Shown piece after piece: positions 47,105-58,891 of a stretch of DNA of 64,000 nt. Source of the DNA: Cryptomeria japonica (Eukaryota; Streptophyta; Pinopsida; Cupressales; Cupressaceae); contig NC_081406.1 of assembly GCF_030272615.1 (NCBI RefSeq), forward strand, positions 212,944,997 through 213,008,996, read 5' to 3'. The notes under the pieces were generated by a model. It saw only the letters and a list, made by a program, of their open reading frames with translations, was not told the DNA's origin and searched no databases. Positions within the stretch are counted from its first letter, which is position 1, and the number at the start of each line of letters is the position of its first letter. Both the position numbers and the translations under genes were made by a program.

Positions 47105-48736
47105 ATGACTCGGATGGTGCCAACTGGCAATGGCAAAGGCAGCACTGAGGAGCTGTCAACTCACATTGGCCCGAGTGATAGCTCGCACGCTCCGAGTAGA
47201 TTTCAAGCCAGCGATATCTATGAGACCTTAAAGGTTAATAATCACTATGATTATTACAACTGTTTAACCCAAGTCTGGCACATTTTTCCTAACCATTTTG
47301 TCTTGAGTTTGCTTCGGCTCTGCGTTTTGGTTTTTTGTTATTTTCAAACTATAAAGCTAGAGGATTCTATAATGGGGGGGAACAGGCTTTGGTTGGAACC
47401 CAACAAAGTTGAGGAGTTCAAAGCCAAACTTGCGACCTAGTTCGTGTGCACCGAAGGAGGCATTGACAAATTTATGGAGAACATGAAGGGCAATGATGAG
47501 AGACTCTCTAAACAATTCGTGTCTTCCTGGGAGGATATAAGGGTGACTGTGGGAGGAATCTCCTTCGAAATTAACGAAGAGGTCATAGCCCAAGCTACGG
47601 GCCTCTCTATGGAGGGCAGAAAATGGAAAAAACAGAGATGCATTGCGGACTCTACCAGCCTTAACCAGTTTTTCTGCCATGGCGAGAATCCTATCAAGAG
47701 GCCCGAAGGCTTTAACAGAGAGGAACTCTTGCACCCTTGGGATGAAGTCTACTACATTGTGATGAATTACTTTACGCTCGAATGCAGGTATGACATTTTT
47801 TACTATTACCACCTCCCCTTCCTGAACTATTTGAGGAACAAAGACCTCATTTCCATTCCGTTCTTTTTGTTGCACTCAATGGATGCTAACGTTAAAGATA
47901 TAGCTAAAGCCAAAAAGAAAGGAAAAGACATTCCTATCCTGCACCAGGGCCTTATGCTCTGCTTTTTCAACTTCCACCTCGCCCTCTGCCCGCCCCGTTC
48001 CATTTCTGTGCAGAATGTTGGCCCCTCGACCCAACCTCTGGCCATTAATGATTCAAGCCCCCATGGCACGAAACTTGGCTCCTCCAGTAAGAAAACCAAG
48101 AATCACTCCCCGGAGGAGGTCAGAACCCCCAAAAAAGTTAAAATCCAAGAAATTGATTTAGACGCGGACTTTACCGAACATGCCAACACGCCCCGCTACT
48201 CCACCAGATTGGCCTCTAAACCCTCTAATAAATCCCTAAGAGACCCCTCCTCCTCGCACGACACGGGCAACTCCATTCTGACTGATAAAACCCCCCAGGC
48301 CCAGCTCAAACATTCCCCCCTTTCTGTGAGCTCAACCCATGTTTCCGATAGTCCGGCCACCTCTATGAGCCCAGAGCCTGCCAATTACCCATCCCCGACC
48401 TTCAGGATTGAGAAAGTGATGGTTGTTGAAGAGGCGAGTAGTGCGAAGGAAGAAGATCCCAACCTGGCGGAGCTCGGGAAAAAGATAGAAGCCCTCTCTG
48501 ACACCATGCAGGTGATTACTAGCAGACTGGAGGCGACGGAGTCCAAGATGCATGATGTGTCTAAATTCGCTCTAAATGTCATGAGATGCTCGGCCACTAC
48601 TTTGTGCCTTTTGCAGGATAGCACGGACAAAGGAAAAACCAAGGAGGACAAGGACTTTAAAGGCCTATTCAAGTTCCTCACTAAGGAATGGGTGAAGAAG
48701 TTGCTCCCTAAGAAGAGCCGTGGGAAAAAGAATTAA
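47105..48736 (+). pseudogene. LINE M third ORF (ORF3): globular domain plus coiled coil
   Basis: One frame from ATG 47105 to TAA 48734-48736 (543 codons) with a single TAG at 47438-47440, explicable as CAG to TAG. The core (from 47373) contains KQFVSSWEDIRVTVGGISFE, EEVIAQATGLS and YYYHLPFLNYLRNKDLISI, a pattern like the 'putative plant transposon protein' domain of repetitive plant proteins (my recollection, not verified). A Ser/Pro/Lys linker (SSKKTKNHSPEEVRTPKKVK), a coiled coil (~48465-48590) and a basic C terminus (LLPKKSRGKKN) follow. Codons 47240-47370 are hydrophobic and could be non-coding or an intron (GT at 47235). No catalytic motif. Function unknown. Confidence 0.65.
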
Positions 48737-49012
48737 CTATCTGTATGTGGAGAAATTTTTTGTCTATGCGGTGTAGTAAGCTGGATAGGTCTAGTTTTGG
48801 CTTATGTTTTAATTTTAATGCTTATAGCCCTGCATGGCACTGGAAGTATATGCTAATTGGTAATATTTTATTGCTGATAAACTCTCGTATGATGGTTTTT
48901 GTTTTTTATAGAGGTAAAAGGCTGCTTCTATGCTAGACAATGGTCCTTCCATTGTTCTCCTATTTGTACCCATGGGTCAGCCCCCTCGTTTTTGGCTGCT
49001 TTTATTATCAAA

Positions 49013-49028
49013 AACACATCTAAAAATA
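49013..49028 (+). repeat. Target-site duplication of LINE M, right copy
   Basis: AACACATCTAAAAATA, immediately after the LINE 3' end ...GCTTTTATTATCAAA. An identical 16-mer 7.9 kb upstream at the LINE start is very unlikely by chance. Confidence 0.85.
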
Positions 49029-50929
49029 AGGGCAAAGTTAGTGTAAAAGTAGTGAGGAAAATGTGCATTGTGAACTTTTATCTTCTTCAAAGTGTATAAT
49101 TTGACAATGTTTTTATAAGAACTTTGAATGGAATGACATTATTACAGTTTTACACAACGCTTTTTACTTCAAAAACAATATTAACTCTGGTAGTAGAAAA
49201 TACAAATGATTGTTGATCGAGATAATTTATGGTGGCATTAACCCTATAAGGGTACTTAGATTTGCCTTTGGTGTAGATCAAATTATGTTATGCTTCTAGC
49301 TTCTCAAAAACGGGTTGCATATTTTATGAGAAAATTTGTCAAAAAAGTTTTATTTTTAAATAGTTCACTCAACAGAAAGACGAATTGATTTGGAAGGTGA
49401 ATGGTCAAATTTTAATAATTGACATCCTATCTCCATCACCCATGTGATATTTAAAACCAAGAAAATTAGAACCAAACTATTGTAAAAATCTATGACATGT
49501 AAAAATCTAAGGAGAACATTTTTGGGTGAAAATCATCTAATAGAACTGTGAAAAATTAGAAATAAATAACTATGAAAAAAATGATTGAGGTAGGTGCATG
49601 AACAAATAATAGGCCAAAAAATAATAATTCTACTTTCAAATGTATGAGATCATCATTATGCAAGCATTTCATAATAAATCTTTTTCTAATGGTATACAAC
49701 CAAAAAGTATGTCCCACTTGAAAATAACCTAAATAACTTCCAATAAAGTCACCTTATCATGACTAAGGACAATATTTTAGGCATGCTTTAGATGGACCTA
49801 AATAATGGTCCCCAAAAGTTTTTGATTGAGGTTACGTAATGTAATCTTTAATTATATCTACTAATCTTAATTTTTAGTTTTAATTGCTTAATTAGATTTC
49901 GCTCTAATCATTTGCTAAATTTTGGGCACATTTCCATTGAGTTTGAAAGCGACCCACTTATTGTCATGATTGTTCATTGAAAGATGTCACGTGTCTATAA
50001 TTTTATTCACCTTTTATAGTCTATTCAAAGTGTTTCTTTTTATTACATTATACATTCTTTTCAAAATTTTGATTGTATTTTACAATTTAAAAAAATAAAA
50101 ATCATGCAACTACTAAATTAAGGTTCTGTTGGGATTGGGGTTTTATTTAAAATTTATAATATAATAGAAGTATTTTAATGAGAGGGGTGTGTTGTAAAGA
50201 AGATGTTATCAAAATTTTTATTTTATTTTATTTTAGAAATAAAATAGTTCTATATATTATTTGAAAATATGTACAATTAGTAATATAAGTGTCATGGAAT
50301 CATGTTCCATAATCTTATAAATCAAGTTGAATTTTGAAGTTAAAAGGGAATACAAGTGATTCAAAAATATCTATCACTAAAAACATTATATTATATGTAC
50401 AAATTAAGTAGCAAGAGCTAAAAGACTAACAATAGGAGTTACTAGTGATCATTTGGCTTGACACACCATCCTACATTTGGAAAGTCCTAGCCATCAAGAA
50501 TGTCATTCCAATCCATATTAATATTGTTTGTTTCATTTTATTTATCTTTTCTTGTTGATTGATAAACATTCTCCTAATATGGTGAAAAAAATAAAGCATA
50601 GAAATGATACTTGTTTTGTGCACTTCGTTGAGACCATCCATGTTATTAAGTAGATAGGGACAAAGGATTACGCCAAGTAGGGGAGACCATCTTGCATAAA
50701 TTTGAGAGAGCCGATGAGATTTGTTATTACAACCTTGCCTTATCAAGATGAGAATTAGGTGATGAGGTAGGTGAAACACACAAAAAAGTGCATAATTCGT
50801 TCCCCCAATGATTTAGTAGAGTATGGAGATAGACCACCTCCAAAGCCACCTTGTTTGTTTGTAATTTAATCTATCAAAACATTATAAATATCCAAGATTT
50901 GGCATAGGTAGAAAATGTTTCATTAGTGT
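49029..50929. other. Unassigned AT-rich sequence
   Basis: No coding pattern, LTR edge or tandem repeat that I can support. The small minus-strand ORF at 50471-50779 shows no family features and is probably chance. Confidence 0.4.
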
Positions 50930-52690
50930 CCATTTTGAGTTTATGGATGACGACATTGTTTGGCAAATTTGTTCAAGGGGTGAGGTCTCTCAGTTCATTA
51001 AGTACATTAATGAGTTTGATGAAAACCTCTCTATCCAATTTATGACATCATGGGAAAATAGAAGAGTTACTATGGGTAGCATTTAATTTGATATTAATGA
51101 AGATGTCATTGCTAAAGTGACTGGTATATCCACCAAGAGATGGATGTGGAAAAACAAGAGTAGGGTTACCAACAACTAAATCCTAGCCCTATTCTTCAAG
51201 GATGGCTAAAAATAGTCAAATTGCATGGTGGGCTTGATTGTGAGGAGCTACCAAGGCCTTGGAACTAGGTATGATAGATGATCATGAAGTTCTTTACTCT
51301 GAAAGGAAGATTTAAGGTGTATTATTACTACCATCTCCCATTGCTTAAACATTTACATCACAATTCCTTGATTTGCTTTTCATTCTTTCTATTGTACTCT
51401 TTGGAAAATTCCATAAGGGATTCTCTAGAAATGGCCAAAAACCTTGACAAGAAACCCATCTTCCTCCTCTAGAGGCTCATTTTTTTATTATACCATGTTC
51501 ACTTAGCCCTATGCCCACCGAAGCCTATAATTATGGTTGATTCTCTACCACATTTTGATTCGTCGCTCTTGGCTACCATGTTCGAATCCCATGTAGTCAT
51601 AAAAGCAAAAAGAAGCACTTACAAATCACAACCACTAACAAAGCTTCGCTATAGAAAGAAACTGACCCCTAAGGCCCCCTAATGGCTCACCACCCCCACT
51701 TATAGCCTCATACCTCCTATGGGGCTAAAACCACTCCCAAATGCCCCTCTTATTTCACAATCTTTCCACTGAAGGTCTTTGTGACCTTAAATAGTGCAAT
51801 ACTTCCACTAAATTGGGTAAAAGAGGGAAACTCAAGAATTCCATTCTGTCAACCAAGAAATTGAAGAAAACCCTAGCCCAATTTCATATTGAGGAGATTG
51901 ACAAAAATGAATATGTGGCCCAAGTCAGTAAGGAGGATGGGAATAAGGACACCAATGGCTCCAACCCTCAAAGGTCTAATAGGCTTATAAGTAGGACTAT
52001 AAACAAAGGAAAAGAGAAGCTAGATGTTGACAAGAATGATGGGGATTTTGCAATGGAGGAGGAGTATGAGGTCTCTAAGAATGAGGATAGCTTGGAGAAG
52101 ATGACTAGTGGCTAGTCCAAGAACTACCACCATTTGGATAATGACAAAACGATACTTTTGGACTTGACGAAAGAGGCACACACAGATGAATAAGCTCACA
52201 TGACTAAAGAAACCCATCAGGTTGGAAAGGCTCATACTTGCACTAAATGTGAGGCCACTATTGTGGAACATTTATCCCTGAAGGGGAAGGTTTTAGACCT
52301 TGAGAATAAGATGGTGAATCTTTTGAGGTTTAGCTTGAAAGTGATGCACAAGTCTTCTACTACCCTCTTTCTTCTACAAAGTAAGATGCTCAAGAAGGAT
52401 GGTGATGATGAAGGAAACTATTAGGACGTTTAAATTCCTCAACGAGGATTGGGGAGCTATTTTTTCTTATCCACTTGTTAGCTAGTTTTATTTTTTGGGG
52501 TTGTTTTGATGCTAAGACTATAAGACCTCATTATTGTGGGTTTTATTACTCTAAGATTGTTTTATGATATTAAATATTGGACTACTATTATTGTGTTGTT
52601 AATGTGTAGTTAATTGTTTACTGAACGTGCTTCTAGGTTGTTTTGTTTATAGGGTCAGCACCTTTGTTTTGTTGCTTTTTAATATATAAA
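50930..52690 (+). pseudogene. Decayed copy of the LINE third ORF and 3' tail
   Basis: Homologous along its length to 47430-49012. Matching pieces: IQFMTSWENRRVTMGSI against KQFVSSWEDIRVTVGGI; NEDVIAKVTGIS against NEEVIAQATGLS; YYYYHLPLLKHLHHNSLICF against IFYYYHLPFLNYLRNKDLIS; LALCPPKP against LALCPPRS; and FSLKVMHKSSTTLFLLQ against FALNVMRCSATTLCLLQ. The tail GGGTCAGCACC...TTGCTTTTTAATATATAAA parallels GGGTCAGCCCC...GGCTGCTTTTATTATCAAA. Many stops and frameshifts. No RT or RNase H precedes it, consistent with a 5'-truncated LINE insertion. I found no target duplication. Confidence 0.7.
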
Positions 52691-53144
52691 GAAATATAGT
52701 AAAATTTATTTATTTCCAAATAGAGAAAGGTCTTCCACTTAAATATTTCTCAAATCTATAGGAATTTTTTAGGAAGCAAAGATTGGTCTCCCAAAAGAAC
52801 ATTGTCTTAGGTAGAAGGTTCAAAATAATAGGTTTTAAAAAAAATGTATACATGTGCAAGTTGAGATTACTCTCTGTGATAGAACTAAAATAAATGTTTG
52901 ATGGTTTATATTTGTCCACATAAATGACATATAAGATACTCCATACTTTGGAATCTCTTCCGCTAAAAAAATTCATCTCACATTCAAATTTTATATTATT
53001 AAAAAGTATTTAAGAGATGTTAGATTTGACTAGCTTCAAAACATCCTCACATAGGGCATTTGATCTTGAAATGAAATCATATAGACTAATTATGCTTACT
53101 CATTTAGAATCACCCACATATTCACACACCAACTCTAATGGACA
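52691..53144. other. Unassigned AT-rich sequence
   Basis: No coding pattern or repeat edge recognised. Confidence 0.4.
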
Positions 53145-56100
53145 TGTTGGGACCTCCAAAATTTGTTAAATTTTGGGGTCCCATGTTGATAAATTTACTT
53201 GTAACACTCAGAGACACCCCTGCAAAATCTTGCCCAAGTAGCTCACTTTGGAGAGCTACCTTTTGAAGCCCATCGATTATCGTGCAAAATCACTTTGGGG
53301 AGGTGTTGAACACTTATCAATAAGCATATTAACCAAGTTGCAGCTTTCTATGATCAAATTGGATGCATTTTTGAAGCACTATATTTGAGGGGTTAACAAA
53401 GGTTCACTATGTGCACATTTTCAGAAAAGCCTGAGTAGCCTACTTTGGAGGCTTGCGTTTTGCACTCAGTTGATTCTCATCATAAACTACTTGTTCCCCT
53501 ATATTCTCTGCAATTTTTTGTGCCCTCCTTGTCTATTCTCAAATTCCCAAATTCCCATGATATCATTTGACATGTTTTCCAAGCCCAAATCATGTGCAAT
53601 TTGTCAAATTTCTGCACTTTGCACAATAAAATGCTTTTCAGCAGAGCTTACTTTGAGCATTTAGAATTTGTGTCCAAATGATTATATCATCAAACCAAAT
53701 GGTTCTTGTGATTCCTTGTATCTAAATGAGCTTGTGTGCACGGTTCCAAACCCTCATGACGTTATTTTCTATTTTTTCGAAATGGATTTAAAACGGGCTT
53801 TGAAGGGGGTTTTGACAGGCTCCAATGCAAAAACAGCTAAGTAGTCAAATTTGAGGTTTGAAATATTCCACCTCAGGAAGAGTTAAGAGAATACACTTTG
53901 CAGAGCTATTCCAAATATATCAAACTACATCTTGGTTAGTTTCCATCGCCTCATGGTGTCATTTGATTAATTTTTTAGGGCAGTTTATAGAGGCTCCGAG
54001 TTAAATTTAGCATCCGGAAAAGTTGCAAAATTCAAAAAATGGAGAATGGAACGAGTCTTGGTATGGTCTCAGGAGTCTCCATTTTTTATTCCGTTAGATT
54101 TTGAGCCCATTTGACATATTATTTTAAAGTTTACATTCATGTTTTATTTTAATTATCATTGCCGATTGCAAGTTTTCATGACTTTAGGATGTCCGATTGG
54201 CCTGCAGTGAAATGTCACCATTTACCCCATAGGCAAAATTGGGAAATGCAATACTTCTAATGTTTTAATGTGCAAATTCAAATTTTAAAGCATTTTTAAA
54301 TGTTTTAAAATACAAATAGGAGACATCTATCATGGTTTCAAATGTTAAACATATTAAAAGTTGTAAAGTTTAAACTTTACAAACTTAATCACTTTCATTT
54401 TGCACATGAAGGCTTCTTATACCTGCAAGAAGCAAAAGGAAAACACAAATTATTTGCCCCAGTACATGTATTCATGTGCATCTTTGTGTGAGAGCTTTCT
54501 CTTCCTGCACACCCACATGTAGTGAAGGATGCAGGAATGGGACACGAGGTTAAGTTGCAAAATGGAGCCAAAATAAATATCAGTCACAATTTTTGGATTT
54601 GTGCAGATTTTTGTAAATCTGAAGAATTTGATTTCAAAGGATAAGGGGTTTTCATTTTACTAAATTACTAGATAAATATTATTCACTTCAAAATAAAAGG
54701 GCTATGACAAGGTAATATTTTTATACAAATATGAAATTTTTGTGTATGAATTTTTCCACCAAATGTAAAAAATATTTTAATAAGAAGGACAGAGCATATG
54801 AAAGCATATGGAGTGAGAAGTGAAAAGTGAATACATTTTTCACCCAAGTGAAAATGTATTCATAGGGATGCAAAGGCAAGGAATATTAAAACTGAAAAAT
54901 CAAATATTTTTCAGTTGCAACTAAAAGTGGGTGGATGCAGATTTCAAATAAGAAGATAAAGGGAATTAAGTTGCAGATTTCAAATAGGAAGATTTTACTT
55001 GCTAGGTGTAAAAGGTTGTAAAAGATGTGAAATGTACTCACTAGAGAAAGCATCAAAAGGGAAAGTAAAAACCAAAAGAGGAATATTTTCAGTTAGGCAA
55101 AGGGGAAGAGTGCATATCTGATTTTTTAAGAGGCAAAGTAATTTTTAGTTGCAGTGAGATGAAAGAGAGGAGACAAATTAGATCTGTAAAATACATGTGG
55201 CAACAGTCAGCTAATCTGGAGCTTCTTCTTTTCCCATATATTCTTCTTCTCCTCTCATTCTAGGGGTTTAATTTTTTTGGGGGTGTAGGTGGTTCTGGAC
55301 AAGAAAACAAGTTTTGTTTAGGAGTCTTTGAAATTTTAGATCTAGAAATGTTGAAATTTCTTAAGAGACAAAAAATAGTATAATTTGAGCTTCAATGAGC
55401 TATGTTACATTGTTGATGTCTCCTTAATGTGATGCAGTATTAATTTAGCTAGAATAGTCAAGGATTATGAAGGTTTTCATTGCACATTTGTTGTAATGAA
55501 TGTTCAACTGATGGCTTATGTCTAAGGGATGGATTAAATTTGGCTTTCAGATGAATGTTGTGAATATTGTGGTTATGTTTAAGATTTGGTAAGAAGATCA
55601 ACAGTGTTTCCCTTGGAAGGATTTGTTATTGTAAGGCAGTAATGTTTTAATCGTCATTAAATTTGTGTTCAGGCTATCACTTATAGATTTTCTCCATTTC
55701 TGACTCTCGAATGGATAAGACACTGGTCTAATTTGTTCTCTTTATCAAGCTCTAGTTGGAAGCACAATTAAATTTGATAATCTCTTTGTTTTTGTTCAGT
55801 TCTTTTCCTTGTTTAAATTGTCTCTATCCTTGTATCTTCATGATGTCTAAGAGAATATAGAAGCTCAATGTGAGTGAATATTTTGTGTTAACCTTTGTAT
55901 GTATGAGATGAAGATACTTAAATTATTATGTTCTCCATGCTAGCTAATGAAATTTTCCCAAGATTTGAGCCAATTTTGAGTAATATTTTGTGCTTCTTAG
56001 CATATTTTGGTGAGAACATTATCTGGTGAACAATATCATGTTCAGTGTGTGAATATATCTTTAGGTATTGTTAAAAGGGTCACCCCCTAGGTCCTACAGA

Positions 56101-56218
56101 GCCTAAAGTGCAGGGTAAATGCTTATTTCCTATTAGTTGGCCAAGTCCAGTGTCAGGATTGAGCATAAAGTTTGGCTACCTTTTAGATCCTAGCATTTTG
56201 TTAAAATGGGAACCAACA
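53145..56218 (+). repeat. Candidate 3.1-kb solo LTR
   Basis: It begins TGTTGGGACCTCC and ends GGGAACCAACA, giving a TGTTGG...CCAACA pair. A hairpin at the start (53149-53182) has a GGGACCTCCAAAATTT arm, a 3-base loop and a near-perfect complementary arm. Flanks GGACA and TGATA agree at only three of five positions, so the target duplication is weak. No ORF of note inside. The far length is unusual for a solo LTR. Alternatives: two unrelated fragments with chance ends, or an LTR of a large Gypsy element. Confidence 0.4.
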
Positions 56219-56589
56219 TGATACACAAGGAATAAACCTAGACCATCAATATATATGTATTACAATGATAATTACATTCACGTCAACCTAGAGTTCAAGT
56301 ACATATCCACAAGTTTGACTAAAATAGATTCCTTAATTAAACATGTAATAAGCTAGGTCCAAAAGTCCACATGTTACTCTAGGAGTGGGAACACACTATG
56401 CATTATCCAACAAATCTTTTGGCCGCAATGAACATCCACATGCTACCTTTATTTGGCAAATGCTACAATCCTCTAATGCATCAATCCAAAACGTCAACAT
56501 AGTTTTCCAGCTAGCATAGTGAACATCTTGTCACATTTAATTTTTGTATATTGAAGCTCAACCATTGAAACTCTAGAATATGATACTTC
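56219..56589. other. Unassigned sequence between two LTRs
   Basis: Non-coding; it may belong to the same host as 57941-58288, the LTR of antisense element G, because the solo LTR is inserted between them. Confidence 0.35.
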
Positions 56590-56594
56590 ATATG

Positions 56595-57935
56595 TGTTGG
56601 ATATTGTTGAGGAGTTTTCTGGAATGATGTTTTGTCATTGATGTCAACATATTCTTCTGTGTATTCCAGTGTTGTAGTCAGATTAAATGAGTTGGTTTGG
56701 CTAGTGTGTTGCAGATGAGTTGTTGCGGTTTAATGGGTTTTGAGATACTTATCTCTAGTTGATTAATCAAAATTTTTAGTGGTTTGTGTGATGTTTTGAT
56801 CGAGTTGTGTGATCTGGTATTGTGGTTGATATTTGGTTATTTGTGTTCTTCGGTATTCTGGATTTTGCTCTACATTGCTCCGGAATTGTAATATCTTGGT
56901 TTGCGGATTTGGTAGAGTGTTTGGGACATTTAGGTGTGTCCTCAATTCAGATGGTTCATGGTTTGGAAGTCTGCAAGTGAATATTTCAGTTTGTCAATTA
57001 GTTGAGTTGATGTTCTTTAGGTTTGATATAATGATGATAAAGATTCTAGTAAGTGGTGATGTTGTGGTTGTTTCTGTGGTGATTCACATTGCTTGTGGAT
57101 GTTTCTAGATTGTGTTCTATCTATGTTGTTGGTCTGCATTGATCGTTGTGCATGATATTGATCATTTTCTTTATCCGGGAGGTGTTTTTTGTGTTATGTG
57201 ACATTTATGGTGATTGTAGCATGTTGCAGATGATTGAGGTGTAATTATTATTGGTGTTGCATGTTCGAGTTGATTTTGGTCTAGACTGTGTCTTAGCCGA
57301 CATTGTTTTGGTCCACATGTGTTGTTGTGATGTGCGAGGCTATTATTTTGTAATTTGTGTTAAGGTTTAGCTGACCTTGAAATATAGGGTAATGAATTTT
57401 ATAAATACATGTAATATTCATTTGAGAGATGTATCTGTGTGTCTGAGTATTGTTTCGATCTTTCAATACTAGAGGAGAAAAGAGAAGTGTGAAGAGTGTG
57501 TAGAAGTGTGGAAGTGCAGAGTTTGAGTATATGTGCTTAACCGAAATTGTGACTTGACATGAGGAGATGCTATTTCATCAATTAATGATTCTCTAGATGT
57601 AATATGAATATTTTTGTAAGGAAGTGAGCCTTCGCAAGGGTTGTAGCCTTTCTTGTTTTGTGATTTGAGAAATGAGATCTAGGTAGTTTTCCTAAATGCA
57701 TGTGCATTTCACTTACTCCTAACAAAGTATTATCTCATTGTGGGTAGGTTCCCATAATTTTTTTTCCCTTAACTGGGTTTTCCACATCAAAAATCTTGGT
57801 GTTATGTGTGTTATTGATGTGGTGTTGATTTGTGCTTTCATTGCTAATTATCAAATCTGAATTTGTGTTTAAGTAAAGTTTGTGTGCAAACTGATTCACC
57901 CCCCCAACTCTTAGTTTAGTGCATTGTTGCCAACA
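56595..57935 (+). mobile_element. Solo LTR of a Sirevirus-like Copia element
   Basis: 1,341 bp from TGTTGGATATTGTTG to GTTGCCAACA with perfect 5-bp duplication ATATG at 56590-56594 and 57936-57940. It has the Copia LTR landmarks of this window (a 'gggttttccacatc' block near 57775 and CACCCCCCCAACTCTTAG near 57898-57915). No internal region: the expected product of recombination between two LTRs. Confidence 0.95.
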
Positions 57936-57940
57936 ATATG

Positions 57941-58460
57941 TATCTATGTATTACTTCCAAATCGCATGCCATCTCTTTACTATGACAAAATGTTGAGCCA
58001 ATCACCATGACAGTGCAACTAAGTGCACCTATTATTTATAAGCAATAAATATCAAAAACATATCATAGATGCTACTAGAAAACAACATCTGATATACATT
58101 TAGAAACTATTAATATTGAAGCATAATGATAATATTAAGAGAGCTATATTAAGCACATTTATTTTGGTCTATCCAAAATGCAGATGCTCTTATAATACAT
58201 GACAATAATTGCAATCTTTCAGATTCCTTGACATCAGTGATAGAGTTGAATAACACCTTTGACATCAATGACAACCTTTTACTCAACAATCTTCCCCTTT
58301 TGTCATTGATGGAAAACCAACCAAATGCTCACCTTGAGAATAACACTCCTTTTGAAAAATTTCTACCAAACAAGCATGTTGGCTTTCTCTCTCCCCCTTT
58401 GACATTAATTTAAAAGGGACACTTGAACCCTTTCATTGAGATATTGTCTCCCCCTATCTA
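57941..58460 (-). mobile_element. Element G: antisense Copia LTR end and polypurine region
   Basis: On the minus strand, purine tracts at ~58441-58460, ~58389-58404 (AATGTCAAAGGGGGAGAGAG) and 58289-58303 lead into TGTTGAGTAAAAGG at 58288, the expected start of a 3' LTR running left. The far LTR end was not identified; the solo LTR at 56595-57935 lies in or beside it. Confidence 0.6.
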
Positions 58461-58582
58461 GAAATAATTATGCATTGATACATCTTGTAGTTTACCACAA
58501 GATCACCAAGCCTTCTTGTGGTAGGGAGTCAATACTCACCCTGAACTTGTGCTACTAAAATATAAAAAAAGAGAGCTCTCTT

Positions 58583-58891
58583 TCATCTTTTGTGTGAAGA
58601 ACTCAAATATATTATCATACTCTTTTCCTTTTTACACCAATACCAACTTCCATCCCTTTTTCCCAACACAAATTCTATTTCCTTGGTCTCATTTATATTT
58701 TCACCTTCTATATTGTAACCATCCACTATAGGCTTAACAAAAATTTCTTCTATGATTTTACATTCTTCAAAATTGAGTGCAATAGTGCAGCCTTTATCTT
58801 TGAATCCATCACACATCTTAGTTTTGGCATTAAATGTAGTGTAGTGAATTAAAATGGAATCAGGTAAATTAGGGCCTAATCCCACTTTCAT
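58583..58891 (-). CDS. Short unrecognised ORF next to element G
   Basis: 102 codons, minus strand, with a charged helical middle (NFEECKIIEEIFVKP) and a Cys/Trp-rich end (GSWYWCKKEK). It sits upstream of G's polypurine region in G's orientation, the place where extra ORFs lie in other elements, so it may be a fragment of G's extra ORF. I cannot match it to a family. Confidence 0.25.
   Translation of the reverse strand: MKVGLGPNLPDSILIHYTTFNAKTKMCDGFKDKGCTIALNFEECKIIEEIFVKPIVDGYNIEGENINETKEIEFVLGKRDGSWYWCKKEKSMIIYLSSSHKR

Larger units (their letters stand above)
41088..49012 (+). mobile_element. LINE M, L1-type with RNase H and a third ORF
   Basis: 7,925 bp between 16-bp duplications. It is notably richer in G+C than the flanks, with a sharp change at ~41090. 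Order: 5' region with a repeated GCAACTCTCCCACCC unit (41105-41135), ORF1 (41159-42564 and beyond), ORF2 (42717-~46945), a third ORF (47105-48736), and a 3' region ending ...GGCTGCTTTTATTATCAAA. Full-length by the presence of ORF1. Several stops and three or more frameshifts make it dead. The third ORF lies inside the duplication, so it moved with the LINE in this insertion. Confidence 0.85.

Noticed and set aside
47357-47875. Minus-strand ORF over LINE ORF3
   Set aside because: The plus frame is conserved in the second copy at 50930-52690, so the minus ORF is a shadow.
41088-48736. LINE and ORF3 as a neighbouring host gene
   Set aside because: The 16-bp duplication encloses ORF3 and a second copy shares the 3' tail; a host gene remains possible but less likely.
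50471-50779. Minus-strand ORF of 102 codons
   Set aside because: It has no recognisable domain or context, in AT-rich sequence; probably chance.
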